Shown here: positions 32,910 through 43,089 of the stretch, in pieces | Numbering within the stretch: the first letter of the stretch is position 1 | How the letters are laid out: each line of letters opens with the position of its first letter | Assembly (NCBI GenBank): GCA_951799405.1 | Contig: OX637344.1 | Location: forward strand, 868,001 to 932,000 | Reading direction: 5' to 3' | Source of the DNA: Agapetus fuscipes | Lineage: Eukaryota > Arthropoda > Insecta > Trichoptera > Glossosomatidae | Length of the DNA: 64,000 nt | Translations under genes and position numbers: made by a program | Notes under the pieces: generated by a model | Seen by the model: only the letters and a program-made list of their open reading frames with translations | What the model was told of the DNA's origin: nothing | Databases searched by the model: none

Positions 32910-33160
32910 GTTCCTTGACTTATAGGTTGGTATGCGGCTGACCACCCATACTGTAAAAAATGGTTCACTTTGCCAATGTCACCCCTGTTTCAGGGAAGGA
33001 CGGCAAGAGTTGCAGGGCTTATGTTCATTTGAGATTGGGTTTTTATAATGTAGGTCCACATGCGGCATGTGTTAGCGCGAAATTATAGATGTCTGCTTGT
33101 GGGAATGCATTTAATATAAATCATAAATGATAAATATCCTTGCAGCTTAGATTAGATGGG
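32910..33160 (+). mobile_element. S3 repeat, full length
   Basis: TTCCTTGACTTATAGGTTGG to CTTGCAGCTTAGATTAGATG. It starts 27 bp after the end of the preceding head-to-head S3. Confidence 0.85.
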
Positions 33161-33880
33161 TACAACATATTAAGATGTTCTCAAGGCCATACTAGTTCTA
33201 GTACGGCCTTGAGATGTTCTATATAATATTATAATCTATTACATTCAACTTTTCTCAAAATTCCACTTTTCTAGCTTTGTACACAAATTACTTGAAATTC
33301 CATGTTTAATTTGGCTTTATTTTTAGAAATATTTTCTAGTTATATTGTTTTTTCCCAAACACAAGTAGTACCTGCTTTGTTATTATTATCACACCTGGGT
33401 GATTCTCATTTTTTTGTTATTGAAAGCACAATAATCATTCTCTCTTTGATGGGCCATGTGTTCTTTTGAAATCTGAGCCCGGGGAATACCATTTCAAAAG
33501 AATCGCAAAAAAAACCTGGAGCAGGTAGGATTTTTCATTATCCTTCAAAAATGGACCGTCATTTAAGAAAGTACCTGTGAGCGAAGAATGGTAAACACAA
33601 TAATAAAAAAAATACATATACAATATACAATATAAAATACAAAATACACAATAATAATAAAAATACAATACAATACAAAAAAAAATACAGCAAAAATGCC
33701 TATAGCCATCTGGGTAACACGCACAGTGAAAAAATAGAAATCCTTTGTTTGAACAATATTGATCAAACATATGCTAAAGTACATGGTTGCATTTTTTTGT
33801 GTGTATTTTTCATTTACCTAAATATAAAATGGCATACTTAATTTACCTGATAATATTTTTTGCATTTTATGTCTTTATAA
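33161..33880. other. Unassigned, with a short hairpin and AT-rich simple sequence
   Basis: TCAAGGCCATACTAGTTCTAG with CTAGTACGGCCTTGA at 33180-33212 forms a compact palindrome. 33595-33690 is (A/T)-rich with repeated ATACAATA words. The minus frame at 33435-33770 derives from this low-complexity sequence. Confidence 0.5.
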
Positions 33881-34126
33881 TATAATCTATAATCTATAAT
33901 CTAAGTTGCAAGGATATATTCATTTAAAGCTCTCAGATGTATGCCCACAAACCAACAAGTGTAGTTCGCGTTTACAAATGCTGAATGTGTACTTACAAAT
34001 AAAATCCAAACCTCAAATGAACATAAGCCCCACAACTTTTGCCGACCTTCCCTGAAACAGGGGTGACATTGGCAAAGTGAACCATTTTTTACAGTATGGG
34101 TGGTCAGCCTCATACCAACCTGTAAA
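33881..34126 (-). mobile_element. S3 repeat, ATTATAG tail with three units
   Basis: AATATAATCTATAATCTATA on the left and CATACCAACCTGTAAAT on the right. If the 34.2-34.9 kb segment is a first exon, this copy lies in its first intron. Confidence 0.85.
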
Positions 34127-34239
34127 TAATTTATCATGTAAATAAAATACTTAATGCAGTTGTATATGGACCATTGTAAAAAAAATACTCAAGATAAACA
34201 AAAATAATAATGGAAATTATCAAAATTAATATATTTTAC

Positions 34240-34660
34240 CTTTTTTGTAGAAACTGCGATAAGAATTCCAGTCAGATGACAATAGGTGTTTTTCCGATGT
34301 AAATAAAATGTATTTTTCAACTGCAATAATTCACTGGCTTATATTTTCGCAAGCCGACACAATGTCACCACTCAGAAACATACAAAAAAAAAAAACAAAA
34401 CACAATAATATTTCAGTTTTGTCATCTCCCGAGAAATCAAATCGTTACGTCACAATAATTTTGACACTTTATTTTGGTACGTATGTCCCACTATCCAAAA
34501 TAATATTCAACGAAAGAGACAACTGATATTTTCACACGAGCACAACAGGCAATATTCACGCACTGCTGGAAAAATTCAACACAAAATTGGATAACACAGC
34601 TGTTACACGCGAAAAACCAATTCAATTTCCTAAAACAATACACTACTTTGCGAGATGAAA
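34240..34660 (-). other. Candidate 5' exon
   Basis: On minus, the sequence downstream of the CpG-rich block reads like an insect 5' leader. It has ATG followed by codons for MTKLKYYCVL at about 34435, then a T run. With 12 T the frame closes after 17 codons. With one more T it would continue as a hydrophobic signal-like peptide. The segment ends at a splice-donor-like AAAAAG then GTAAAATA (exon edge about 34240). Product unknown. A homopolymer length error or polymorphism would change the reading. Confidence 0.35.
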
Positions 34661-34900
34661 AACGAAAAAATCCTCACGCCCCACCATACACGGCAGCGGC
34701 CGAAACCGGACTGGCTTGAAGATCGTTCGGTCGCAGAATCGCAGCTTCGCTGGTTCTATATTTGAAATGAAAGCTTCCATCGTTCGCCGCCATCGTACGT
34801 GGCGCCAGCTACCGCTAACGGTTTCTCTCTCACTCGCGCCCGTAGCGTTGCATGTAAATTGATATATCGCTGTCTCGTTCGTTGAAAGGGTTTGTTTTGT
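34661..34900 (-). promoter_or_regulatory. CpG-rich candidate promoter
   Basis: This stretch is markedly richer in G+C and CpG than its surroundings (CGGCAGCGGCCGAAACCGG, GTACGTGGCGCCAGC, TCACTCGCGCCCGTAGCG on plus). On minus it also holds a 39-codon ATG frame (34674-34793, starting MAANDGSFHFKY) that ends next to GGC then GTGAGG, a possible donor. It may be a promoter with an untranslated leader or a short first coding exon. No TATA box is evident. Confidence 0.4.
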
Positions 34901-35237
34901 AATTGATTTGAAAATAGGCCCCCCATAATGCGAACGCAGAAAATGCATTATAAGGGAATTATTTTAAGCTTTGACCCAAATTAATCATAGGTTGAGTATC
35001 ATTTAAATGTAAGGATTTTGGTAATATTTAATGATTAAATGGGATTTAAATGAAATGTTATGTCTTACAATAATTATTCTTCTATATTCACTGTTTTGCT
35101 TTGTTTTGGAAGATTGCTACGATAACCTAGGTAGGTAAATTCACTTTCCGCTGTAACTTTTTGGGAAAAATAAAGAAGCTACAAGATTAAAAACACGTGC
35201 ATTCCCAAAGACCTAACAAAAAATGAGTCGCATAGAA
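34901..35237. other. Unassigned sequence
   Basis: No recognised feature. Confidence 0.45.
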
Positions 35238-35505
35238 TCGCAACGCAACTAAGCTACGCATACAGTGAAACTTATTGCCGCGTTATTCCTGAAGGGTTTC
35301 GCATGTGGCGGGTGGGACCTATTTATTTTTAGAGGTAAGGGGGGCGGCCTTACACGAACCATTTCAGTTAAAGTAGAGGTTTCCCAGCTCCCAAGAGGGC
35401 TAGTACTCATTTCTTGTGAAGGCTGAGTAAACCTTGCAGGTATTTTATTTTGGGGTTTGAAATAAACACCGAAACGGGAAATCATTTCTGACAACCTTGG
35501 CGTCA
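35238..35505 (-). mobile_element. S2 SINE, head missing
   Basis: CGCAACGCAACTAAGCTACG to GAAACGGGAAATCATTTCTG, stopping before the B box. Confidence 0.85.
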
Positions 35506-35678
35506 AATCAAAGGCAAATTGCGTTAAATTACATATAATATTTTTCTAGTGATGCATTTGCTGTAAAAACAAAATGCTTGATTGCCGTTTTTGTTTCTAT
35601 ACGACTGAAATATTCAATACAATTTTTGAAAAGTCGAAGTATTTTTTGTTAAGAGAAATATGATGCCTTAGTGGCAAA

Positions 35679-35932
35679 TTCCTTGACTTATAGGTTGGTA
35701 TGAGGCTGACCACCCATACTGTAAAAAATGGTTCACTTTGCCAATGTCACCCCTGTTTCAGGGAATGTCGGCAAGAGTTAAGCAGGGCTTATGTTCATTT
35801 GAGGTTTGGATTTTATTTGTAAGTACACAATCAGCATTTGTAAGCGCGAACTACACGTGTTTGTTTGTGGGCATACATCTGAGAGCTTTGAATGAATATA
35901 TCCTTGCAACTTAGATTATAGAGATTATAGAT
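35679..35932 (+). mobile_element. S3 repeat, full length, ATTATAG tail
   Basis: TTCCTTGACTTATAGGTTGG to CTTGCAACTTAGATTATAG. Very close to the copy at 32482. Confidence 0.88.
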
Positions 35933-35956
35933 AGTGGCGATATATTGATTGAATTT

Positions 35957-36092
35957 GGCTGCAGGGTTATGTTCATTTGAGGTTTGGATTTTAATTTGTA
36001 ACTACGCATGCAGCATTAATTGTAAGCGCAAACTTACACGTGTCTGTTTGTGGGCATGCATTTAATATTTGATTTTGAATTTTAACATAATA
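35957..36092 (+). mobile_element. S3 repeat, 5'-truncated
   Basis: GCAGGGTTATGTTCATTTGA to GATTTTGAATTTTAACATA, about 130 bp of the 3' half. Confidence 0.75.
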
Positions 36093-36386
36093 TAACAAAT
36101 ACAGATAGGAATAGTTAAGTACTTTATACGAGGAGGAAGAAAAACTGAGTGTGGGTATACTTACGTAAATAAAGCTACATATATTTTTTTTTGTTTTTTT
36201 AGACAACAACAAAAAGTATCCTTGTTTCCAAGGTTGCTTTGTTTTGAAAAGGGCGTCTCGGCGCCAGCTCCTTGTCTGGCTATTTTTGACAGCTGATAAG
36301 TGATAAGGGCGTCTGTGTTACATGGAGGCGCCAAAACGTCACGATTCAACTCAAATATAGCGTTTTACACCAAAGTATAGTGGAAC

Positions 36387-36680
36387 TTGGGGGCCGTCCA
36401 TAAATTACGTCATCGATTTTGGCCGATTTTCGACCCCCCCCCCCCTACAATCATCCTATAGTCATTATCTAATGACCCCCTCCCCCCCTCTTGCTGTAAT
36501 AATGGATGAGCTTAATAATTAATAATGTTATATTACTTACATAACAGTTAGTATATTTTGTAGAAATTGGTATTTACAAGAACGATGTCACTTTTGGTAC
36601 TCGTAAATCATTTGCCATCATCCGCAGACCAGACTCCCCCCCCTGAATGCGAATGACGTAATATATGGACAGCCCCTTGG
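36387..36680. mobile_element. Foldback MITE with C/G homopolymers, copy 1
   Basis: GGGGCCGTCCATAAATTACG at the left pairs with GACGTAATATATGGACAGCC at the right. Inside are runs of C (36437-36446, 36484-36490, 36637-36645) and GATGTCACTTTTGGTACTCG. A second copy is at 50392-50602. No open frame of its own. Confidence 0.8.
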
Positions 36681-36689
36681 TGATATTTA

Positions 36690-37438
36690 GAACGGCATAG
36701 TGACAAAACGACACATGACAAAACGACACTTGACAGAACGGCCCAGTGACAAAACGATACATGACATAACGACACTTGACAGAACGGCACAGTGACAAAA
36801 CGACACCTGACAGAATGATACTTGTCAGAACGGCACAGTGACAAAACGACAAATGACAGAATGACACTTGACAGAACGGCATAGTGACAAAACGACACAT
36901 GACAGAATGACACTTGACAGAACGGCACAGTGACAAAACGACACATGACAGAATGATACTTGACAGAACGGCACAGTGACAAAACGACATCTGACAGAAT
37001 GATACTTGTCAGAACGGCACAGTGACAAAACGACACCTGGCAGAATGATACTTGTCAGAACGGCACAGTGACAAAACGACAAATGACAGAATGACACTTG
37101 ACAGAACGGCACAGTGACAAAACGACACATGACAGAATGACACTTGTCAGAACGGCACAGTGACAAAACGACACCTGGCAGAATGATACTTGTCAGAACG
37201 GCACAGTGACAAAACGACAAATGACACTTGACAGAACGGCACAGTGACAAAACGACACATGACAGAATGACACTTGTCAGAACGGCACAGTGACAAAACG
37301 ACACCTGACAGAATAACACTTGGCAGAACGGCACAGTGACAAAACGACACCTGACAGAATGACACTTGTCAGAACGGCACAGTGACAAAATGACACATGA
37401 CAGAATGACACTTGACAGAACGGCACAGTGACAAAATC
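36690..37438. repeat. 46-bp minisatellite, about 16 copies
   Basis: Units alternate between variants with TGACAGAATGATACTTG and TGACAGAATGACACTTG, and some carry TGGCAGAATG. Long minus-strand frames through it are periodic reading of the array. It ends where the S1 element begins. Confidence 0.9.
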
Positions 37439-37740
37439 GACCGGTCCGTAGTCTAGTGGTTACGCTTCGGACTCGTTGATGGCAGGTTGTGGGTTCAAAT
37501 GTCGGCGGAGCACAAAAATGTAACATTTATATTTTTTAAATATGCTCTTCGCCGAGTTGAAAAATTCAAAAACTTTAACCAAAGACCAAAGGTCCATCCA
37601 GCCGTGCAGCAACTGGGTCTTGCTTGAGTATTGGCGTTTTCTATAGTGACGACCAAGCTCGCAGAGGGCTCTTGAAGTGTGATTCACACGAAAACAGCGC
37701 TCACCAAATAAATCATCCCAATATTATTATTATTATTATT
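37439..37740 (+). mobile_element. S1 SINE, full length, tail A
   Basis: GACCGGTCCGTAGTCTAGTG (perfect A box), GTGGGTTCAAATGTC (B box with one change), TCTTCGCCGAGTTGAAAAA, GGGTCTTGCTTGAG, AGCTCGCAGAGGGCTCTTGA, AACAGCGCTCACCAAATAAA and a (ATT)n tail. AAAA on each side may be the target duplication. It interrupts the minisatellite. Confidence 0.9.
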
Positions 37741-37902
37741 AAAACGACACTGATAGACGAGACATGACAGAACGACAGATGGCAAAACGGCACATGACAG
37801 AACAACATATGAGAGAACGACACATGTCAGAACGACACAGTGCAAAACGACATATGACATAGCGACACATGACAGATCGATAGTTACACAACGACATCAC
37901 AG

Positions 37903-38108
37903 TGATGATGATGATGATGATGATGGATGATTTCTTTCCTGTGGCGCCATTAAATGGTCCAGGACCATCTCAAGGGCGCCATGGCTTCTGGAGAAAAGCA
38001 GTGTCTTCAGTCCCTTTCTGAAGGTGGTGGTAGGCTGGTTCGCGCGAACACCGACGGGCAAATTGTTCCAGGCAACCGGCCCGGCCACCGCAAAGCTCCT
38101 GTCGACAA
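37903..38108 (-). mobile_element. 5'-truncated LINE 3' end, (ATC)n tail
   Basis: On minus it encodes DRSFAVAGPVAWNNLPVGV, then TTTFRKGLKTLLFS and GALEMVLDHLMAPQERNHP, running into a (TCA)n tail read as serines. The AVAGP.AWN.LP and F...LK..LF motifs mark the C-terminus of CR1/L2-type LINE reverse transcriptase proteins. The frame is intact. It sits inside the foldback arm. Confidence 0.85.
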
Positions 38109-38286
38109 CTATGACAAAACAACACAGAAAATAAATCACTTTGACAAAACAACACAAAGAGAAAACATCACATAACAGAACGACTTTCTTGTGATGTTTT
38201 GTCATGAGTTGTACTGCCATCGCAATATCCTGTCATGTGTCGTTCTTACATGTGTCGTTCAGTCATGTGTCGTTTTAAAATGGTAA

Positions 38287-38370
38287 CGTGTAACTAAAAC
38301 GCTCCCTAGAGGCGATGTTTCAGTTTTCATACTTTTTTTTTATGTAAAGTTTGTAACTTGGGGTACAGGC
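38287..38370 (+). repeat. Family L copy
   Basis: GTAACTAAAACGCTCCCTAG, AGGCGATGTTTCAG and distal TAACTTGGGGTACAGG. Confidence 0.55.
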
Positions 38371-38667
38371 AAAACATAGTCAAGAGCAATGTCGTCGCCA
38401 TGGTAACGATCACAACTACATAATATAAAACAAACGCGTCGGCTAGACAGGCGTTGAACTATTTTGTGCTCCCATTCTCCAAGACAAAACAAACAAGATA
38501 ATACTGTAGATCAGTGGTTCCCAAACTTTTAATTTCGCGTACCGCTCACGAAATTATAAATCAGTGGCGTACCACTGAAGTGCAACAGTGAAAAAATTGT
38601 TCAAAATGGGAAAGTAATAAAAACTGCAACAACTGTTTATGACAACATTATGTTTTTTTTTTTTTTT

Positions 38668-38796
38668 TTTTTAAGAAATCCTGTGCGGGAGACTCCCGAG
38701 ATTCTAAAGACTCTAGGGGTCTATGACACTTGTTGTAGTGCCGCAGAGGTGTACGAGCTTGGTCGTCGCTACAAAGCGCCAATACTCAAGCAAGAC
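38668..38796 (-). mobile_element. S1 tail B fragment nested in hAT
   Basis: TTAAGAAATCCTGTGCGGG through TGTTGTAGTGCCGCAGAGG to CAATACTCAAGCAAGAC. The plus-strand T run before it corresponds to the poly-A end of the SINE. Confidence 0.8.
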
Positions 38797-38831
38797 ATGT
38801 TTATTTATTAATTATAGAAAACAAATACAAT

Positions 38832-39063
38832 CGGGGCTATTCTTAGACATTTTAGCCGCCCATTGAGCCCACGCTTTGACAAGCTAATGATGCATTTGTA
38901 TGATGACCTGTCAATCCAAGATGGCCGCAAGTGAACAGCTGATTATTCTTCATACAAATATTACCAAAATTCGGTAGGTGGCTATGAAACTTTCAGCAAA
39001 GGCATCATTAGTTTGTCAAAGCATGGGCTCAACGGGTGACTTAAATGTCTAAGAATAGCCCCG
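38832..39063. mobile_element. Foldback MITE, family P, copy 1 (nested in hAT)
   Basis: CGGGGCTATTCTTAGACATT and AATGTCTAAGAATAGCCCCG are perfect mirror ends. The arms extend through GAGCCCACGCTTTGACAA and TTGTCAAAGCATGGGCTC. The centre contains CCAAGATGGCCGCAAGTGAA. Confidence 0.85.
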
Positions 39064-39350
39064 TTAGGACTTAGTGCGAAAAATGGTGCTGCATGTTCGA
39101 GATAAGAAAGGAAATATTTGGCTCAGTTGTACTTAATTTTAAGCGCGAAAGTGAAAAACGTTTTATCTAATTATTTACTATGTATTTCCTATGGCCATGG
39201 CTGCTTGCGTACCACCTTAAGAAGCGTCGCGTACCACTGGTGGTACGCGTACCATAGTTTGGGAATCACTGCTGTAGATCACATTTTGGGGGTTTTGTTT
39301 TAAGATTGGTTGCGTGCAACGTCAAATGAAAATACAATTTTAATGTAAAA

Positions 39351-39594
39351 ACCTATTCTTAGATATTTTAGTCGCCCGTTGAGCCCGCGCTTTGACAAAT
39401 TAATGATGCCTCGGCTGGAAGGTTCATGACCACGGTCATTCTTACCTACCGAATTTTGGTAGTTTTTGTATGAAGACTGTAATCAGCTGTTCAATTGCGG
39501 CCATCTTGGATTGACAGGTCTTCATACAAATGCATCATTAGTTTGTCAAAGCGTGGGCTCAACGGGCGACTAAAATGTCTAAGAATAGCCCCGT
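39351..39594. mobile_element. Foldback MITE, family P, copy 2
   Basis: ACCTATTCTTAGATATTTTA to TAAAATGTCTAAGAATAGCC, with the centre in the opposite orientation to copy 1 (TTGCGGCCATCTTGGATTG). It lies 80 bp from the hAT end. Confidence 0.85.
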
Positions 39595-39713
39595 CAGTCT
39601 TTAACTCTATACTCTACCTATAAAAATGTGCACCAAAACTAACAAGGCTCATAAGACGTGAGAATCCTACTCCTTTGGGAATCGGGAGCAGCAAAGCCCC
39701 TTATTCAAAATAG

Positions 39714-39823
39714 ACCGGTCCTTAGTCTAGTGGTAACGATTCGGTCTCGTTAATGGAAGGTGGTGGGTTCGAATCCTGGCAGAGCTAAAAAATATACCAT
39801 TTGTTTTCTCAAATATAAATGGT
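39714..39823 (+). mobile_element. S1 5' third
   Basis: ACCGGTCCTTAGTCTAGTGG, GGTGGGTTCGAATCC (perfect B box) and ATATACCATTTG. It ends at the S2 copy. Confidence 0.8.
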
Positions 39824-39835
39824 TCATGTAAATAG

Positions 39836-40112
39836 CGTTATCCCCGAAGGATTGCTTATTGCTATTGGGAAACTATTTATTTTTACGCGTAAGGGGGCCG
39901 GCCTCATGTCTACTTCAGTTGAATTGGGGGTTTCTCAGCTCCCGACGAAGCTGGTTCTCATTTCTTGTGAAGAATGAGTAGGTAGGTACATCTTGCCGGT
40001 ATTTATTTTGGCTTTTGAAATAAACACCGAAATGGGAAATCATTTCCGACACCCTCTGTGGGGATCAAACCCTTGATCTCGGCGTGAAATGCAAGCATTC
40101 TACCAACTGAGT
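39836..40112 (-). mobile_element. S2 SINE between two opposed S1 pieces
   Basis: AAATAGCGTTATCCCCGAAG to CTCGGCGTGAAATGCAAGC and TCTACCAACTGAGTAC. A GTAGGTAGGTACAT expansion interrupts CTGAGTAAACCTTGCCGG. Confidence 0.8.
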
Positions 40113-40114
40113 AC

Positions 40115-40222
40115 TATTTGAAAATATGAATGGTATATTTTTGTGCTCCGCCGGGATCTGAACCCACAAGTTTCCATTTACGAGTCCGAAACGCTAACCC
40201 TTAGACTGCGGACTGGTCCGAA
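40115..40222 (-). mobile_element. S1 5' third, inverted
   Basis: GAAAATATGAATGGTATATT, GCCGGGATCTGAACCC and ACTGCGGACTGGTCCG. It mirrors the S1 piece at 39714. Confidence 0.8.
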
Positions 40223-40937
40223 AAAAGGATAAGGAAGGTAGGTCACGATGCAAAATAAAAGTATCATATAATTTTTCGGTCGTTAATTCCGACACGTCAA
40301 AATGGGAAGAGAGATTATATTTCTGTAAGAAGATACTTTTATCCCAAACTAGTCCCATGCTACAATAATATAATTACCGCACCCTGACGAGAAGTGTCCA
40401 AAAAGTGGGCGATGCGTGAAATGATGAAGTTGACGAAGGATCTCCAGAAATTTCCACAGCAGAAAGTATTCAGAGCGTAAACTATTTTGGACCTTCCAAT
40501 TTGTATCACATTCCTTACATTTTTTTGTAAAGAAATCCCAAAATGAGCATCAGAAAGGTCGAAGACTTGAGAATGTTGTTAAAAGGATACTTATTTCGTA
40601 AATTTTAATTGTCTACCACTTATTAATAGTTAACTCAGGAGATGTTGCACTTATTTTCACAAACGAATAGGCCAGCCTTACTCCTACTTACTTCAAGCGC
40701 CCTTGGGTGGCTATAATTGGCACTAAAAATTGTCCAATTATTATTATTATTATTACCACTTTGTTTTCTCTTTAAGCTTAACATGCTCCCAAAAGAGTAG
40801 AATCTCTTTTTTTGTTTAAGCTGATTTACTTCTAAAAATGTTTATTCAAAATTTCCCGAAACAATATTTTTTTATCTTTGCAAAAAAATATAGACCTTTT
40901 GGAGAAAATTGAACTGCATACCTTTGGCTTTAAACCT
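40223..40937. other. Unassigned sequence
   Basis: No recognised repeat; an (ATT)n patch at 40739-40755 may be an orphan retroposon tail. Confidence 0.45.
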
Positions 40938-40975
40938 AAGCTTTCTATTCCATCTACTGAGCTATCGACCAGTCA
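40938..40975 (-). mobile_element. S2 head remnant
   Basis: TTCTATTCCATCTACTGAGC and TATCGACCAG are the reverse of the S2 A-box region. Confidence 0.45.
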
Positions 40976-41129
40976 AGAAAACAATCTTAGCCTTTTCACA
41001 CAGAACAAATTGTGTCCGGTTCGTTTATTGTTTTTATCTGGTACCTATCGGGTTGGAAGTCAAATGTATGAAGAAAATATGTAAGAAAACTTTCACAAGG
41101 TTTTCCATGTTTCAAAATATTCATCAGAC

Positions 41130-41232
41130 CAAATGAGTAATGACCACCGACACAATATCCACCGACAAAATGTTCATCGACATAATATCCATCCGACATC
41201 TTGTCGTGGAAGCGATTTGTCCGGCGATCCCA
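41130..41232. repeat. Short degenerate tandem repeat
   Basis: CCACCGACACAATAT, CCACCGACAAAATGT, TCATCGACATAATAT and CCATCCGACATCTTG form a 15-bp period. It is similar in style to, but distinct from, family M. Confidence 0.65.
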
Positions 41233-41796
41233 TCCGAATCCATAGACAAACCGGACTGAATTTGTGGTGTGTGAAAAAAGCATTCGATGAGAAATTTATT
41301 ACAGATTGGGTGAGACTATGAAAAAATGTGGATATAAAACGTAAAATCAATACAAAAAGAAGTTGACGCTTGAGATTGAAGTTGAAAAAAACGAAACGAA
41401 TGACTGTGGTAAAAATATTGCAAGACCCCATAAAATAACGAACAGCAAAAGAATAGTACAAAAGATAGAAGAATAGAGAAAACAGCCTGATGGATGACCT
41501 GGTATAGACGCTGGTAGAGAAGAAAATCAAATGCTTGGATCAAACCAAAGTCGGTGTAACGTATTGTCATTCAAATGGCTCTCCGGTCAATGGTCTACCG
41601 GTCATTAGACATGCATTGCATAAAGTATTCCAATAAAATATCGCTTTATTATGCGAAAACAGCCGCGTCACTTCTTGCATGAAGCCAAGCAAATAATAAT
41701 TCATCATCTATGCACGCGTGCCAACTGTTCACCGTAGCTGACGTACGGCGGACTACGTGGGTACCTTCATTTGATTTTTCGCTAAATCTTTTCCAG
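41233..41796. other. Unassigned sequence
   Basis: No recognised feature. Overlapping short frames on both strands around 41316-41570 are not convincing. Confidence 0.45.
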
Positions 41797-41900
41797 GTAA
41801 TTTCACATGAACAATGTTTGTATGTGCACGTGTACCTACTGGACCAATGTGTCTTATGAAAACTGGAAATTGATTTGAAATAAATATATTTAACACAACT
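41797..41900 (+). repeat. Dispersed repeat K, partial
   Basis: GGTAATTTCACATGAACAAT, CTGGACCAATGTGTCTTATG and AAAACTGGAAATTGATTTG. Confidence 0.6.
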
Positions 41901-41908
41901 CTCACGTG

Positions 41909-42176
41909 GCCAGTCAATAGCTCAGTTGGTAGAGTGCTTGCATTCCATGACAGCTCGGGTTTATTTCGATGTTTATTTCAAAACCCAAAATAAAATACTG
42001 GTAAGGTTTACTCAGCCTTCACAACAATGAGTACCAGTCCCCTCGGGAGCTGGAAAACCCCCGCTTCAACTGAAGTGGTCGGCGACAGTAAAAAGCAATA
42101 GGTTCCACTCGCACGTGCGAAACCTTTCGGGGATAACGCGCTAAGGAGTTGCACTATATGTGTAGCTTGGTTGCGT
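41909..42176 (+). mobile_element. S2 SINE with deleted B box
   Basis: CAATAGCTCAGTTGGTAGAG (A box), then a jump from CAGCTCGGGTT into TATTTCGATGTTTATTTC, removing the rest of the tRNA-like head. Without a B box it could not use a normal type 2 pol III promoter. Confidence 0.85.
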
Positions 42177-42444
42177 AGGAGATAAAGAGCGCATCGCAGG
42201 ATGGTCTCAAGACCATACTAAAAATCAACCATCATAAATTCTTCGTGATTTGGAAAGAGTGCTGCCACATGCATGGAGGTAGATGGCCACAAGTGAATTA
42301 TATCTGAGAAGGATTTCCTTGAACGGGGTCAAAATATAAATTTAAAGATAAAATGTAAAAAAAAAGGAATCATGGTATATTTTTTTTGTAGGTACAGACC
42401 TCGTAGTATAAATTGTGTGCCTGAACCTCAGTCATAAAAATTAC

Positions 42445-42705
42445 CAGACTTGCACATGCGGTGCGTGAAATAAGAAAGTGTGAAAGGAAAAAGAGGGAAG
42501 GGAAGACCGAGAAAAGAATGGAGTGATCAGATTGTGAAAGAATAGGATATACAAATTAAAAAGTGAGCGTAAAAGAAGAAAATGCATGAAAAAGGTTATG
42601 GATATGAAGGAATTGAAAGAGGTATGTCAGGATAGGAAAAAATGGAGGCAACTCTGCAGAGACTCTGGCCACCCCTAGCGGAATGGCGACAGAGTTACAG
42701 GGTAT
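42445..42705 (+). mobile_element. LINE 3'-end fragment, family R, best copy
   Basis: The translated sequence starts VREIRKCERKKRGKGRPRK followed by EWSDQIVKE, matching the GRPRKRW-type C-terminal motif of many LINE proteins. Frameshifts follow. The DR.KWRQLC-like region and 3' end lie at AAAATGGAGGCAACTCTGC, GACTCTGGCCACCCCTAGCG and GAATGGCGACAGAGTTACAG. The clade is not resolved. Confidence 0.65.
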
Positions 42706-43089
42706 TCTAGAACATGTGGAGAGTCTAGACTGGATGCTAATTGCTTGCATTACGTGTCACGACAAATCGGTAACGACATTTCGGTCACAGACAACTAGAC
42801 CACGAACAATTCACTTACAAGACCGTTCGTCCATACATCTTTTCAGTCACATACAATATAAATTATTATGGTCTACAGACAGCTCCACATATTTTATTTA
42901 TCACCGTGATGACTTGTACTTTGAGTTCGGTGACAAGGAAAATAAATCTATTACTTTTAATCTGGTACTTTCAATTGTTGATCTCTTTGATCATCTTGAA
43001 ATAAATAAGCAAGCCCTCTGTCGTGTAAGAATGACAAATTAAAACTCTCGCACCATGTGGAATATCCCCCGCACTCGCTAAGACACGCC

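Larger units (their letters stand above)
36685..38275. mobile_element. Foldback-like element M, largest copy, with inserted S1 and LINE
   Basis: The left part, 36690-37438, is a 46-bp minisatellite built of three 15-16 bp subunits: TGACAGAATGACACT, TGACAGAACGGCACAG and TGACAAAACGACACA. It starts at TTTAGAACGGCATAGTGAC. Forward units continue at 37741-37900 and 38108-38180. From about 38185 to 38272 the units are inverted (GATGTTTTGTCATG, GTCATGTGTCGTTCTT). Arms made of short tandem units are the hallmark of Drosophila foldback (FB) elements. S1 sits at 37439-37740 and a LINE end at 37903-38108. No transposase seen. Confidence 0.65.
38512..39271. mobile_element. hAT-like element with perfect 8-bp target duplication and nested insertions
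   Basis: Ends CAGTGGTTCCCAAACTTTT and AGTTTGGGAATCACTG are hAT-type inverted repeats. CTGTAGAT flanks both ends (38504-38511 and 39272-39279). Sub-terminal CGCGTACCGCTC and GTACCACTGGTGGTACGCG are also hAT-like. Inside are an S1 tail B fragment (about 38668-38796) and a foldback element (38832-39063). No transposase frame, so non-autonomous. Confidence 0.88.

Noticed and set aside
33435..33784. Hydrophobic open frames of 73-111 codons on minus
   Set aside because: They lie over AT-rich ATACAATA simple sequence, which gives Tyr, Phe, Ile and Cys runs by chance.
36690..37438. CRISPR-like array
   Set aside because: Units are contiguous with no unique spacers, and the context is eukaryotic.
36574..37526. 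Long minus-strand frames of 138-233 codons rich in Cys, His, Val, Ser and Leu
   Set aside because: They are translations of the 46-bp minisatellite in several frames at once, and the sequence explains them without a gene.
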